Of a DNA stretch of 64,000 bases, positions 30,939 to 43,290 are shown piece by piece. Position 1 is the first letter of the stretch. Every line of letters starts with the position of its first letter. The position numbers and the translations under genes were made by a program. The stretch is from assembly GCA_030849465.1 (NCBI GenBank), contig JARVLF010000010.1, forward strand, positions 620,001 to 684,000. The letters are read 5' to 3'. Under the pieces are notes generated by a model, which was given only the letters and a program-made list of their open reading frames with translations, made no database searches and was not told the origin of the DNA. This stretch comes from Moesziomyces globuligerus (Eukaryota; Basidiomycota; Ustilaginomycetes; Ustilaginales; Ustilaginaceae).

Positions 30939-32045
30939 TTGCAAAGCAGCTTTGCTCGCTTTCGCTTTACCTGACCCCTCGGCCCCCTTTTCCGTTTCCC
31001 CTTCACATCACCAAAAACGCCTCGGCTTGTGCTTGTGCATCGCGCAAGTTGAGCGCTCTCGCGGCAGTCATCGCTGTTTGACTAGATGGCGATACTCCGC
31101 TCTGCATTCTAAGCCCACCATGCTGTCACTCACTCTGGGCGGGCGCTAACCTGCCTTTCAATTGCAAAAAACCTGTATTCTTCCATCTTCGTTCGTCTCT
31201 CTGCCCGACAAGTGAGCTGCAGTTTGCCAAGATTGAGGAAACGCGAGAGTAGAGAGGCATGACACAGTGTTCGAACAGGCGTGCATGTGACACTGACGAG
31301 CCTTTTTCCATCTGTCTTGCACAGGTCGTGTGAACTTGGATTCGAATGGTTGCTGCGTCAACAGATGGACAGATCCTTGTCCCAACCGTGTTTGCCATCG
31401 TGCTTACGCCATTCAGCTCGACAAAGTCCCTGACCTCTACAACATGGAGGACGGGGCACAACTCATCAGCAATGCTGGGGTCAGGCCTGACAGGGATCAA
31501 ATTCACGGATCGACACCGGTTTTGTTGAGGTCTCTTGCCGGTACTCTCGGTGGAACCTCTGAGCCGCGAGTTGCTGGAGCTCGACGATGCGGGACGAGGA
31601 TGTATGCGCGAAAGTGCGTTATTAGCTTGAAGTCGAGCGCCTTGCTTGTGGCAAAGTCGCCTATGTATTGCCAGCTACGAAAGCAGACAAGACTGCAGAC
31701 ATGCTCTTGGGCGACGAGGGCTGAAGACTCATCCCGGTCCGGTCTCCCAATGACCACCTGACGTAGCATCACCAGGTCACGATTAACATGAATCGAGGCT
31801 TCTGACGACGGACGCGCGCACTCGAGTCGTCGCATCCATGATCATTGACGCCGGAGCGCTCGAATCTTGCCGTCTGGACAGGCGCAGCAAGAGTCACTTT
31901 GCACGAAGAAGTTACAACATGCCGAGTAAGGATTCGATTCGATTCTAAAACATGTGCGAGAGTACGGGGCGAAGTGAAGAAGAGATTGTCCAAGGGAAGT
32001 AGGCTGACGCGACCAACCTCAAAGGTTGGATCCATCATCCTGAGT
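30939..32045. other. Convergent 3' region between RPS4 and the ADAM gene
   Basis: This 1.1-kb stretch has two gene ends facing each other. The open frame at 31330-31761 has no domain or coding signal, and I see no gene. Confidence 0.65.
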
Positions 32046-34879
32046 CTACCGGATCTGTTGCTGAGCCCCATTGTACATGGTCGGATCCACCCAAGCTGAT
32101 GTGCGAGAGGCCCGATACGACTCGCGCGCGGGCGGTGGAGGGCCTAGAGGCGGCGCATAGGCGTTGGTGGCCTGCGAGCTACTGTTGCTACTTTGCGGTG
32201 TGGCCACGTTGTTGTAACCGGCGCCCGTGTACCCTGTGTTTGGTCCTCGGGATTTCCTCGAGGGTCTGACGACACCACCAGAGCGTTGGCGTCGTGACGA
32301 GCAGCAACATCGACGTACGATGGCCCAAAGAATCAGAAGGACGATGATTCCCACGATGATGGTGACGGGAATCGCGATCCTGAGGTTGTCCCTGTACAAG
32401 TTGCGGAAGGTCGTCTGCCAAGAGCCCGACTTGCACTCGCCGTTCTCGCATCGTCCGCCATAGCCGCAGCTGGTTCCATCGATGAAAGGCTGCTGGAGGA
32501 TGAGGCACTGGTTGCGCGAGTTGGGGCTCTGGCAAGTCAGCTGGCAAGAATTGGCGTTGGAGGCTGCACAAGCCGATCGGAACGAGATGGAGCCCGTCGA
32601 GGCCTGCTGACACTGGAGGTCACGCGAGGTGCAGTAGCCATTGGCACACGTGAGACTGTTGCCGCAAGAACTTCCGTCCTCCTTGGTCTGGTCGGCAGGA
32701 CATTCCGCCGCGGTTCCCGTGCAGTACTCGGCAGTGTCGCACCGACTATCAACCGAGGGACGGCACATCTGCGAGGAAGGTGCGAATGTGCACGAGTCGG
32801 AGCAGCATGGGCTCGTCGCAGGGTCACACTGTGCACCGGAAGCCAGTCTGCACTGCGAGGTGCAGCATCGCGATCCGTTGGGGCCGGCATCGCACTCCTC
32901 GTCCGGTTCCAAGATACCATTGCCGCACTGCTGCGTACTGAGCGTACTGCGTGCGCCTGGCGTCTGGATGCAGGAGGTGTCGAGGCCTTGTCCAAGCAGC
33001 GAGCAGACATTTCCGACCGAGCACTGGCTGAAGCTCTGGATGTTAGCTCGTGAGGCTGGGTTCATGATGAACTGTGCGTTGGCGTTGCAAGTCGAAACGG
33101 AAAGCGGGCAGCATGGAGCGCCGCCAGACTGAGTGGCGAAGTTCGAGTTGCTGGTACAGCCGTTGGCACAATCGTGAATGGCGCCAAAGTTGTGTCCCAT
33201 CTCGTGCGCCATTACCTGCCATTGCTGCTGGGTGATTGAGCTGACGCCCGTGCCGCTGACCGTCTGACCGCTGCTGCTCGAGGCGCCCGTCATGCAGACA
33301 GTTCCAAGCCAGGCGACGCCGATCTCACTTCCGGAATTGCATGCAGTCATGAGGTGCCAGAGACCGATGCCGTTGGCGGGCTGCTGCGATCTCCACTGCG
33401 AAAAGTCACTGAGCCGTTCGTCGATGGAAAGCGTGCCGCAGTCGATGTTCCACGGAGCGTCCTGGGGGGCGGTAGTCGGGCAATTGCCAGAGCGGACGTC
33501 GAGCTCGACGACGCCGATCGAGATGTTGAAAGTGGAGCGATACAGGTTGGAGACAGAGTTCATGTTGTTCAGGATCTCGGTGCGTGCGGCATCCTGGCTG
33601 CCTCTTCGCTGCGTGTAAGCGCAGTCCGAGGCGATGCCTGCGTAGACGACACGGGCGCTTTTGGGGCAGCCAGCTGTGGAGCCAATGACGTTTTCATAGC
33701 TGCTGGTCTGGTTTGATCCGTTGCCGATGTCGTTGCCAGTCGCTTGCCTCTTGCGGAAGGCAGGCTCGAGATAGTCATCAAGATCCTCGTGATAGATGAA
33801 ATCATCGGGTGAAGCTTGTGGCGACTCGATGAGGTCGTCTTGTGCTGATCTGGCGAAGAGATCGTTCCAGCCGGAGAAGAGATCTCGGCGAGACAGACGA
33901 GCCGGTGTGGGAAGCTTGAAGAAGGAGTAGACCGGGTGGCTTGTGTCGTCGTTGTTGTCTTGGCTGAGCACGAGCCGATGGTGACTGTTGTAGGTCAGCG
34001 CGTCCGATGTGCAGCCCATGGCGGGAGTGGGGACAGAAGCATTTGTGCTGAGTTCGGAGCTCGAGGCATCGTGTCTGGGCTCGAGAGAGACGTCAGAGTC
34101 TCGATGCACGACCATGGAATCGCCGGATGGAGAGCGAGGTTCGAGCCAGGGATCACCCTCCTGTCTCTTTGCCAAGTAGCTCTGCGGGGAGTCAATGTGG
34201 TGGACGTTGCCAAACCAATCGAAGCTTCCTTCGAAGATGGGCTCGCCTGATCTGGAGCCATCGTCGTGGAGAAGAATCGAGGCTCGACCTACGACACCAA
34301 AGTCGCGATCCTGGTAGATGTCACGAGCAATACCTGCGCGGTCCTCGTCTAAGCGTCGACGAGAATGGGAAGCATGAACGACGACGCCGTGGTAGGCGGG
34401 AACGTCGCCGGGATAGAGTGTCTCGGTGGTTCGGACATAACTCTCGCCTGTGGTGGTGTTGTAGTCGTAGTACTTGACGAGCGTTCCGTCAGGATGCAAG
34501 AGGTCGTCATTCGGGCGGAGATGAAGGTGGAAGTCTTGCTGGAATGCGCGGAAGCTGAGTCGGATAGAAGGTTGGAATGCGGAGGGCGACCTGGATCGCA
34601 GGCGAGCATCGGCCTCGTACGACGGAGAGATGGGATCCAGTTTGACATTGCTGGTTCTAGCGATGCGCTGGAGAGGTCCGCTCTGACGACTCCGAGCTGC
34701 GTTGCACGATGCGGGATGAGGGCGGGTTGTGAGACAAAGTCAGCGACGGTTGCCACGGGCGGAGGACACGATGGCAATGGCGACTGCATTCATCGATACT
34801 TACCTGCGATTGGCACTGCCGCAAGTACCAAGGCCAGCAGCAAGGCTGCTAGCCAACGGTGCGCTGCAGACAGGCGCAT
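32046..34879 (-). CDS. ADAM-type membrane-anchored metalloprotease with disintegrin domain
   Basis: Two exons: 34879-34804 and 34696-32046, with a 107-base GTAAGT...CAG intron that keeps frame. The product is about 908 residues. Order of parts: signal peptide at 1-26 (WLAALLLALVLAAVPIA), a long propeptide ending near a furin/Kex2-like RKRQ, a reprolysin-type protease domain with the zinc site HEMGHNFGAIHD at about 523, a Cys-rich disintegrin domain starting CGNGILEPDEECD near 610, an EGF-like Cys region, a membrane helix IAIPVTIIVGIIVLLILWAIV near 800, and a cytosolic tail of about 90 residues with Pro-rich PPLGPPPPAR. Fungal ADAMs exist (for example S. pombe mde10) but are few and poorly understood. 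The first exon was found by following the frame to a splice acceptor and a signal peptide. Confidence 0.9.
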
Positions 34880-37243
34880 GGTTTTTGTCGATAGGGGTGC
34901 CTTTGCGAAGCCGAAATTGCAAGATCCGTTGGGCTATGAGAGGTTGTGACGTTGAAACGGAGATGGAGAAGGACCAAAGGTCTTGACCGATGCTTTATCG
35001 AGTGGTCGGGTTGCGTCGGATTCGAGGAAGAGAAGCAAGAGTGGCGCACGAGAGATGTAGTACGACCAGTCCAGGAGAGCGAGTAAATGGTGCACTCAGC
35101 CTTTGTCGCGTGCAGAAAGGCCGGAGGATGCGAATGGAAGAGGCACAAGGGGCCGGTGTCCGACTTGGCTTTACGTCAGCGAAGATGCTGCGGGGGTCAG
35201 AGTGAGTCGATGCACGCAGGGTCCAGAATCAAGCTGACAGGCTGGTTGAGTGCATGAGCCGGAAGTCAGGATCCGTTTGGCTGTGTTGTCTACTGTGTGG
35301 AGTGGACGGTGGCGACGAGGCCGTGTTTCTGTACGAACGGAAGACGGGCGGGCGCTGATGCTGCGGAGGAGGGGTAGAGAGCAAGCAAACACCCATGACG
35401 GTGCCGTGGACGGCCGCGCCAAGCCAAGGCCTCGTGGGGAGCAGGGTCTTGGCGTAGCGGTCACCCTTGGTGGACGGTTCGGCAATGCAGTAGATTCCAA
35501 GTGTCCTGGCCCGTGGAGAGCAGCAGGCGCAGTTTCGGTTTGACGATCGCTGCTGCAACTGACGCCAGGACTCCTCGATTGCGGCGGTGAGGCGGACTTT
35601 GCTGCTGGCTGCGCCACGGTGAGAGCGAACGCCGTCAGCAGCGGCGCGCGACGACGTAGTTGCTGAGGTCTTGGCCTGCAAAAGAGCCCCAAGTCTCCAT
35701 GAATTTTCGCGGATTTTCGCGAGTCTGCCTCAAGGGTCCTGTCTCCCCGTGACTGTAGCAAGATTCACTCGTTGCCCAGCTCGCAGCGCTGCTGCGCTCT
35801 CAGTGAGGGGGAACTGAGAACCTCTCGCCCCGGCCGATCGCGACAAAACATGGGAGTGCCAATTGTGCAGGTTTCGGGACGGGCCCGGATTCATCTCTTC
35901 GAGAGCTCCTGCTTGTCGGCTTGGCCGCCCACTCCCAGCTCTGAGTACACATCGAGAGTTGCGACTTGGATGGGGTGAGATCATGCCATCTTCTCCTCGG
36001 AGCTTCGAACTGAGTCTGCCGTGCTTTTTTTTGCCAAGGCGCGCGCCGAATCCTTCAGCACTGCCACCTCACCAGCTCAGCTAGGCAACACTGGCTCCCG
36101 TTACAACGAGGGTCAGAGACGAAACGGCCTCCGGCTGGATCACTTCTTCACTGAGCCTCTGTTCGATGGATCGGGGCCTGGGCTTGCAGATGCCGTCATC
36201 GCAGCATGGCGAGCATCCCCGACACGAGTTCAAAAGAGGTCGCCGGCTCCCATTTGCCGATTGTAGAATACAATTGCACCGATCAAAACATGTGTGTGAT
36301 ATGGCGTGTTGGCCGGTCTTCAGCCTAGATTCTGCCCTGACACATCCCAGACCTTCAGCTCTTGCTACAGTACGCTTGCTGCGCTGCGGCAAGACCCCAG
36401 CTGCGCATGAACGAGCAGCAGTAGGACCCTCGGCCGCGCCTTGTTGCAGGCTCGCCTCTAAGCTTCCTTTGCTGCCTTGCAGATCAGACTGAGTCCATGG
36501 AGCCATGCAGCGGCGTGGACAGCTCCGCCGGCTCCATGCTGTGCCTTCGGTTCTCCGACCCCCCCGCTGTGAATCGCTATCCATCATCTTCGTACGAGGT
36601 GCCACGGTATGAGCTTGACAGCGTTGGCGTCCAGAGGGGTGCAGCCGCACACGACAATTACAAGAACCTCCCATCGAAGCTCGCTTCAGAACAGCCAAGT
36701 GCTGCTTGCCAAAGCTGTAAGATAGATAGGCCTTGGGTGCACTCGACGCCGCCTCTGCTCACTCGAGGCAGATTCCGCCGCGCAGCACCAAACCTCCAGC
36801 GGCCTCACATCTCGTCGGCCGCTTGGTACATGAGGTTGAGGCTGCAGATCCATTCCAAGATGGAGACCGGATCTTTGAGCAAAGACAGCAGCCACACCCC
36901 ATTATCTCCCTGAGCGCACATTGCATCCAACGGCGTGAAGCGCAAAGCAAAGGATCAGGACATTCTCAGATCGCCTGCCTCAAAGCAGAATGAAATGCAC
37001 CCCTGCCTCGAGACGACAAGTTACATCAACACGATGAGACGGTCCACAGCCGATATCAGGCTCCGCATCAACACAACATCGTAGCGAGTATACAGGGAGT
37101 AAAAAGTCGAAATTACCATGGGCTGGGCGTCAGAGAGAAAGACTGCCGCAACGGGCGGGCATATCGGAAATGCTAGAAGTACAGAGGGCAACGCCAGGAA
37201 CGGAACGACAAAGAGAGGAGAGAGTGGATTGCGCAGAGGCAGT
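34880..37243. other. 2.4-kb region between the ADAM start and the histone H4 end
   Basis: This region holds the ADAM promoter and the 3' flank of the H4 gene. Small open frames lack domains. No RNA gene was recognised. Confidence 0.65.
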
Positions 37244-37673
<430 letters not shown>

Positions 37674-38974
37674 ATTGATAAAGTGTTGTTTGGTTGGTGG
37701 AGGGGGGAGAGAGAAGTGTTGGTGTGCTGATAGCGGACTCTTGAAGAGATGAGATGGATGATGATAGGAAAGGGGAATTACGCCTCCTCGGTGGTCTGTA
37801 TTTGTATGAAAAGTCGGATTGCGACGCTAGGATCGGCAAAGGCGCGCGCGGTCGGGTCGTGGGCGGCGTGTAGCGGCGAGCGTCCCACGTCAAGCGGGAG
37901 CGAGGGAGGGTCGGCAGGCTAACGCTGCAACTGCACGCGTGCGAGCCCAGCGACGGGCATTCAACTTGGGACCGAGGCGAGGCCCGTCAGGGCACAGACT
38001 GGTCTACAGGCTCGACGGGCCAAGGGCGTGGAGCGACTGCGCAGCCGAACCTGAGTCGAAAAAATGACGGGGTGTGCCACGACTCAGCGGGGCCGGATGG
38101 CTTACGCCGTTCCCTTGCCACTCTGCACCTGATTCTCAGGATCTCTGCAGCCACCGCTCATCAAAGCGGTGCGAGCACGCGCTGACCTGGAGAAATGCAC
38201 GGAAAATCAGGTGCTCAGCAGAGGGCGCGACCTGTGTTGTGGGTCCAAGGCCCGGCATCGAGCTGCATGATGAGTCTAACACATTCCATTTCTCCGCCGA
38301 ATCCGACGCCTCGCTTGAATGCCGGGACGCCCTGATTTCTCTCTCTCAGTCGCCCTGCATTTACCACAGCCCCTCAAGCCCGTGTGGAGGAAGCAGCAGC
38401 ACGACACGCGTCGAGCCCGACATATCGCCCTGCCCTTTCGAGACAAATGTGCAGAAATCGACCTCTCGGCCTTAGAGGGCGCTCTTGGCGCTTTCGACTC
38501 GTGCCTGCGCACCGCCTCGAATCCAACCTTTTCCCTCCGAGCCTGTTTTGCAAAAAATCAAAGGAGCGGCGACACCGATGGCTACCAGGCGCGAGCTGGG
38601 GCGAGCGGCTCGAGACAGTGGGCAGAGGTCCAGAATATTCCGGGCATGGATCAATAGACCACGGCCACGCGCGAGGCACCATCAACCTGCTAAAAACTCC
38701 GTGCCCATCGTTTGGTTCGCGCCACTTTGAAAATCCCGTACCCGTGACCGAGCAATCGCGCACTCTCCTGCTGCTCTGAAGAGCTTTCCTCTCATGCACT
38801 GGCCCAACGGTAGTCAGTGCCGACGGACACTTGCGCTATGACCACCGTGAATTGCGATCTCGAAAATGTGATCTGTAGGTCGAGATCATCAGCGAGGAGG
38901 AGGTCCCAGCGGCAGGTTCCGGGCTGGAGTGTTAGGAAGTGGTTTGGAGGCGGCTGAATCGGCGGCGGAAGCAC

Positions 38975-39026
38975 GGCTGGCAAGCGTGGCTGGCAAGCGT
39001 GGCTGGCAAGCGTGGCTGGCAGGCAT
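38975..39026. repeat. Four tandem copies of a 13-base unit in the histone promoter
   Basis: The unit GGCTGGCAAGCGT occurs three times perfectly, then once as GGCTGGCAGGCAT. Confidence 0.9.
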
Positions 39027-39652
39027 GGCTGCGTGATTGACCTGCATTTTATGGTGACCGGCGGCGCGATGGCAGGCGGCTTGGCATCTATGATCCTGAC
39101 CCGGTGTTTCTGTCGGACGCGTCAGCGTGACACCCCGCAATCCGAGTCGAAAATTGTTAGTTTGCGAGATGCACATTGATTTCCGAGGGTCTTCAAGGCA
39201 GTGGAGCGGCGGGAGCTGTAATTCCAAAGCGCACGCAACCGCGGCCAGGTGGAGAACCCCGGTCAGGAATGCGAGCGCGTAAACGAGGTTGATCTGCGTT
39301 CAAAGTGGCTCTGGAAGCACGAATTTGCACGCTCGTCTGCAACCGCGAGTTGCCATGCGCGTCGGCGCGAGTGTGCTGCAGGCCTTCCGAACCTTGGTCG
39401 CTGCCTGTACCGAGCCTCTCGCCCCGTGGTTTCTGCCGCTTGGCGCAGCCCGGCAATGGCTCGACTCGACTCATTTCGACGGGCTCGCGACACTCACGGA
39501 TGCAGGCAGTCGAGCGGCGTATTGCGCCAGGCGCTCCGTCAGGGTGCGCATGTGTCCGCTCGCTTCGCCGGCTGCAGGCTCAGCCAAGGCGGACCCACTG
39601 CTGGCCGCACTTCCAACACTCCGCCTCTCGCGTGCGCCACGGTCTGATTCAA

Positions 39653-39659
39653 ATATAAG
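39653..39659 (+). promoter_or_regulatory. TATA-like box of histone H3
   Basis: ATATAAG lies about 100 bases before the H3 ATG, the same spacing seen at other genes in this window. Confidence 0.5.
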
Positions 39660-39754
39660 GATCCCCCCTGCCCGGCCTTCCAGACCTTGTTCACATCATC
39701 TCCACATCTCTCTCCAACTCGTACACCAGTACTAGTCCTTCTCTCATCTTCATA

Positions 39755-40268
<514 letters not shown>

Positions 40269-41313
40269 GCGGTGTGCCTCTCACCTCCTCCCTTTTGATC
40301 GCCGATATACGCTCTCATGTTGCTGGTAGCTAGCCCTGTTCTCTCCCCTCGCCCTCCGCTTTTGTCGTGGCTTTTTTCTCTTCTTTCGTCCTTGTACTTC
40401 TAGCTCTCCATACGGTTCCTATAGTCTAATCCTATCAGGTCAACCAGAACTCCATCCAGCTTGATCCTCTGCGTGTGAGCATGGCTGCATCCGTCAGTCT
40501 GCGTTCTCTCGCGATCGCTTCAGGAGCAGCCTTGGCAGCGGAACCACCACGACTCCGCCAACACAAGCTGGCCTGTCAAGATGTGTTGGTCTTGGACACG
40601 CCGACCGAGTTGCGAAGTGACGCCAGGGTCTTTCACAAGTCTAACAAAGAAGCTTTACCATCGGGATCGGGAAATCATAAAGCCTGCAGCAGATCGAGCC
40701 CACACCATGCGCCGGGTTTTTTTCTCCACGGATCGGGCCGGATGCGTGAGGCTTAACCGGGCTTTCACACGCAGGCACGAGAGCATTGTGTCACGAGGAT
40801 CGAGGTTGCGCGAGTGTCTCCACGCTGCAGCCCAGGCTTCCAGCCCAAGAGGCGGACCGACTGCGCCAGAGTACAGTATCTCCGCACGCGCTGGGGGCCT
40901 CAGCACCGGCTCGCCGCCCTGAGCTTAGCCCGAACCAAGCCTCGGCCCGTCCGCGCATGCACTGCGCCACTGGTTTGTGCTGCGCATACAGTACACCCTC
41001 CGCCGCTGAGCTGTGAGCGCTTGCCGGATCGAGTAGCCTTTGGGCCGGACTCTGCAGGGCCAACTTGCTACCGGTCGAGCAGCCAGCCACGCCGAGCACA
41101 CACGAGCCACGCATCCAGCCTCCCCTGGTGCCTTGCCCCGCAGCCCGACCGGCCCATCTTGGTGCTTCTTAAGAGACAGACTTCGCCGATCGTCTTCTCC
41201 TCACCAACCACGTTCACTTGCAAAGCGATTGCGATCACATCCTCTTCCACGCCTTGTCCATATCCGTTGATCCCAGCAACCCACGATATACCACATCCTC
41301 CGTCTTCGTCAAA
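40269..41313. other. Intergenic region between H3 and the thiolase
   Basis: This 1.05-kb stretch holds the H3 3' region, with T/C-rich segments to about 40440, and the thiolase promoter. No gene is seen. Confidence 0.7.
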
Positions 41314-42832
41314 ATGTCTGCCTACCAGCAACGCCACGGAAAGAAGAACATCCTCGCCGAGCACGATGATGATGGTGAGTACGAGGCTCTGTGCGCTCGC
41401 AATCCATGCCAGGTGTGGCAGGCGCTCGACCTGCGTGTCCTGTCGTCTTGGCCAGGATTGTAGACGACGTCAGTAGTTGCTGACACTCTTTCTGCCTCTC
41501 TGTCTTGAACTGTCTTCCCTACCCGTCTCGCCTCGATGGAATTGGCTTGATCCGGTGCTGCTTTCCATGCGACAGTCGTCATCGTCTCGGCTCTGCGAAC
41601 TCCCATTACCAAGGCCAAGAAGGGTGGTCTCTCGCAGTGCGCTCCCGAGGAGCTGCTCGGATGGACGCTCAAGGGCGTCATCGCCCAGTCCAAGATCGAC
41701 CCTAAGCTGATCGAGGACGTTGCGGTCGGAACCGTCCTCGCCCCTGGCGGTGGCTCCACCCAGGCACGCATGGGCTCGCTGTGGGCCGGCATCCCCAACA
41801 CTGCTGGCTGCAACAGCTTGAACCGACAGTGCTCGTCTGGTCTGGCTGCCGTCAACCAGATTGCCAACCAGATCGCGCTCGGCCAGATCGACATTGGCAT
41901 TGGTAAGTGCACTTGCGATCCCCTTGCGCCGTTGATGTGCGCCGGCTGCTGACTGATGATCCTCCGTCTCCGTCTCCTACCGCATTCTCACGACTCTCGC
42001 ACTTGCAGGCTCTGGCGTCGAGTCGATGACTCTCAACTACGGTGCTGGTGTCATGCCCGCCAAGATGTCGGACGCAGTGATGGAGAACGAGGAGGCTGCC
42101 GACTGCCTCATGCCCATGGGCATCACCTCGGAGAACGTGGCCAAGAAGTACAACATCAACCGACAGAAGCAGGACACGTTCGCTGCCGAGTCGTTCAGCC
42201 GCGCTGCCGCCGCCCAGAAGGCCGGCAAGTTCAAGAGCGAGATCGTCACGGTCAAGTACACTGACGACGACGGCAACGAGCGCACCATTGACGCCGACGA
42301 TGGCATCCGCGAGGGCGTCTCGGTCGAGTCGCTCTCCAAGCTCAAGCCTGCCTTCGCCAAGGACGGATTCACCCACGCCGGTAACGCCTCGCAGGTCAGC
42401 GACGGTGCTGCTTCCGTCCTGCTCGCCCGTCGCAGCGCTGCCAAGAAGCACGGTCTTCCCATCATCGGCAAGTTTGTCACCTGCGCCGTTGTCGGTGTGC
42501 CCCCCAACATCATGGGTGTCGGCCCTGCCTACGCCATCCCCCGTCTCTTTGAGCTCACGGGCCTTTCCAAGGACGACATCGACATCTTTGAGATCAACGA
42601 GGCCTTCGCTTCGCAGGCTCTCTTCTCGGTCGAGCACCTCGGCCTCGACAAGAGCAAGGTCAACCCGGTCGGCGGTGCCATCGCCATGGGCCACCCCCTC
42701 GGTGCCACCGGTGCCCGACAGATCGCCACGGGTCTTGCCGAGGCCAAGCGCCAGGGCAGCAAGAAGCTCATTGTCACCTCGATGTGCGTCGGCACGGGCA
42801 TGGGCTGCGCCTCGCTCATCGTCTCGGCCTAA
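41314..42832 (+). CDS. POT1: 3-ketoacyl-CoA thiolase (probably the beta-oxidation enzyme), three exons
   Basis: Exons: 41314-41374, 41576-41902 and 42009-42832; both introns have GTGAGT or GTAAGT donors and CAG acceptors. The 403-residue product has all thiolase landmarks: the nucleophile Cys in NRQCSSGLAAVNQIA, NEAFASQ, the His in GGAIAMGHPLGATGARQ, and the second Cys in SMCVGTGMGCASL. The strings VLAPGGGSTQARM and SGVESMTLNYG group it with peroxisomal Pot1/ACAA1-type enzymes, which cut 3-ketoacyl-CoA in the last step of beta-oxidation. The C-terminus is LIVSA, not a PTS1. At the N-terminus KKNILAEHD only partly fits the PTS2 pattern, so the import route is unclear. A cytosolic acetyl-CoA acetyltransferase is a less likely alternative. 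Confidence 0.88.
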
Positions 42833-43290
42833 TCGAATCTCAGCTCCGAATCTCTTTGAGCGCCTCCTCCCTCACGCCTGTAATCTAGATCGTTGCCCGG
42901 CTCTCAAGGCGGAGAATCCTCGCCTCGTTCTCGTCCTGCTTTTTCTCGCTTCTGAGATGAGATCCTGAGGTGATGCTGAGTCAAAAGCGCGCAGGATGAG
43001 GTTGAGCTTGTTCAATGAGGTGCGTGCGCCGAATGCGAATGCGCCCAAGCTGGCTTTCTTCGTGAGGCACATTTTCCGCAACAGACGCGTGCTAAGTGAG
43101 CGCGTCCCTCGGATGTCCCTAGTCAACAGTTCTGGACTGAGCTTCTCTCCATCCACTCAGACACCACATTCTGGACATTCCCGACCGAAACAGCATCCGT
43201 CGCCGATTCTCACTTCTGCCCATCAGCTCCGGGAAGCCCGTCGTCGGTTCCGAACGCCTTTACCGGTGCAACACTTGCACACTGTTCAGG
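42833..43290. other. Intergenic region between the thiolase and the acidic-protein gene
   Basis: This 458-base stretch holds one terminator and one promoter. No gene is seen. Confidence 0.7.

Larger units (their letters stand above)
37674..39754. other. Divergent H4/H3 promoter region
   Basis: At 2.1 kb this is long for a histone pair. The ten-base string GAGTCGAAAA occurs once near each side (38053-38062 and 39144-39153). A TATA-like ATATAAG stands before H3. A four-copy 13-base repeat is listed separately. Open frames here show no domains. Confidence 0.65.

Noticed and set aside
31330..31761. 143-codon frame downstream of RPS4
   Set aside because: No domain, no promoter signal and poor codon bias; it lies in a convergent 3' region.
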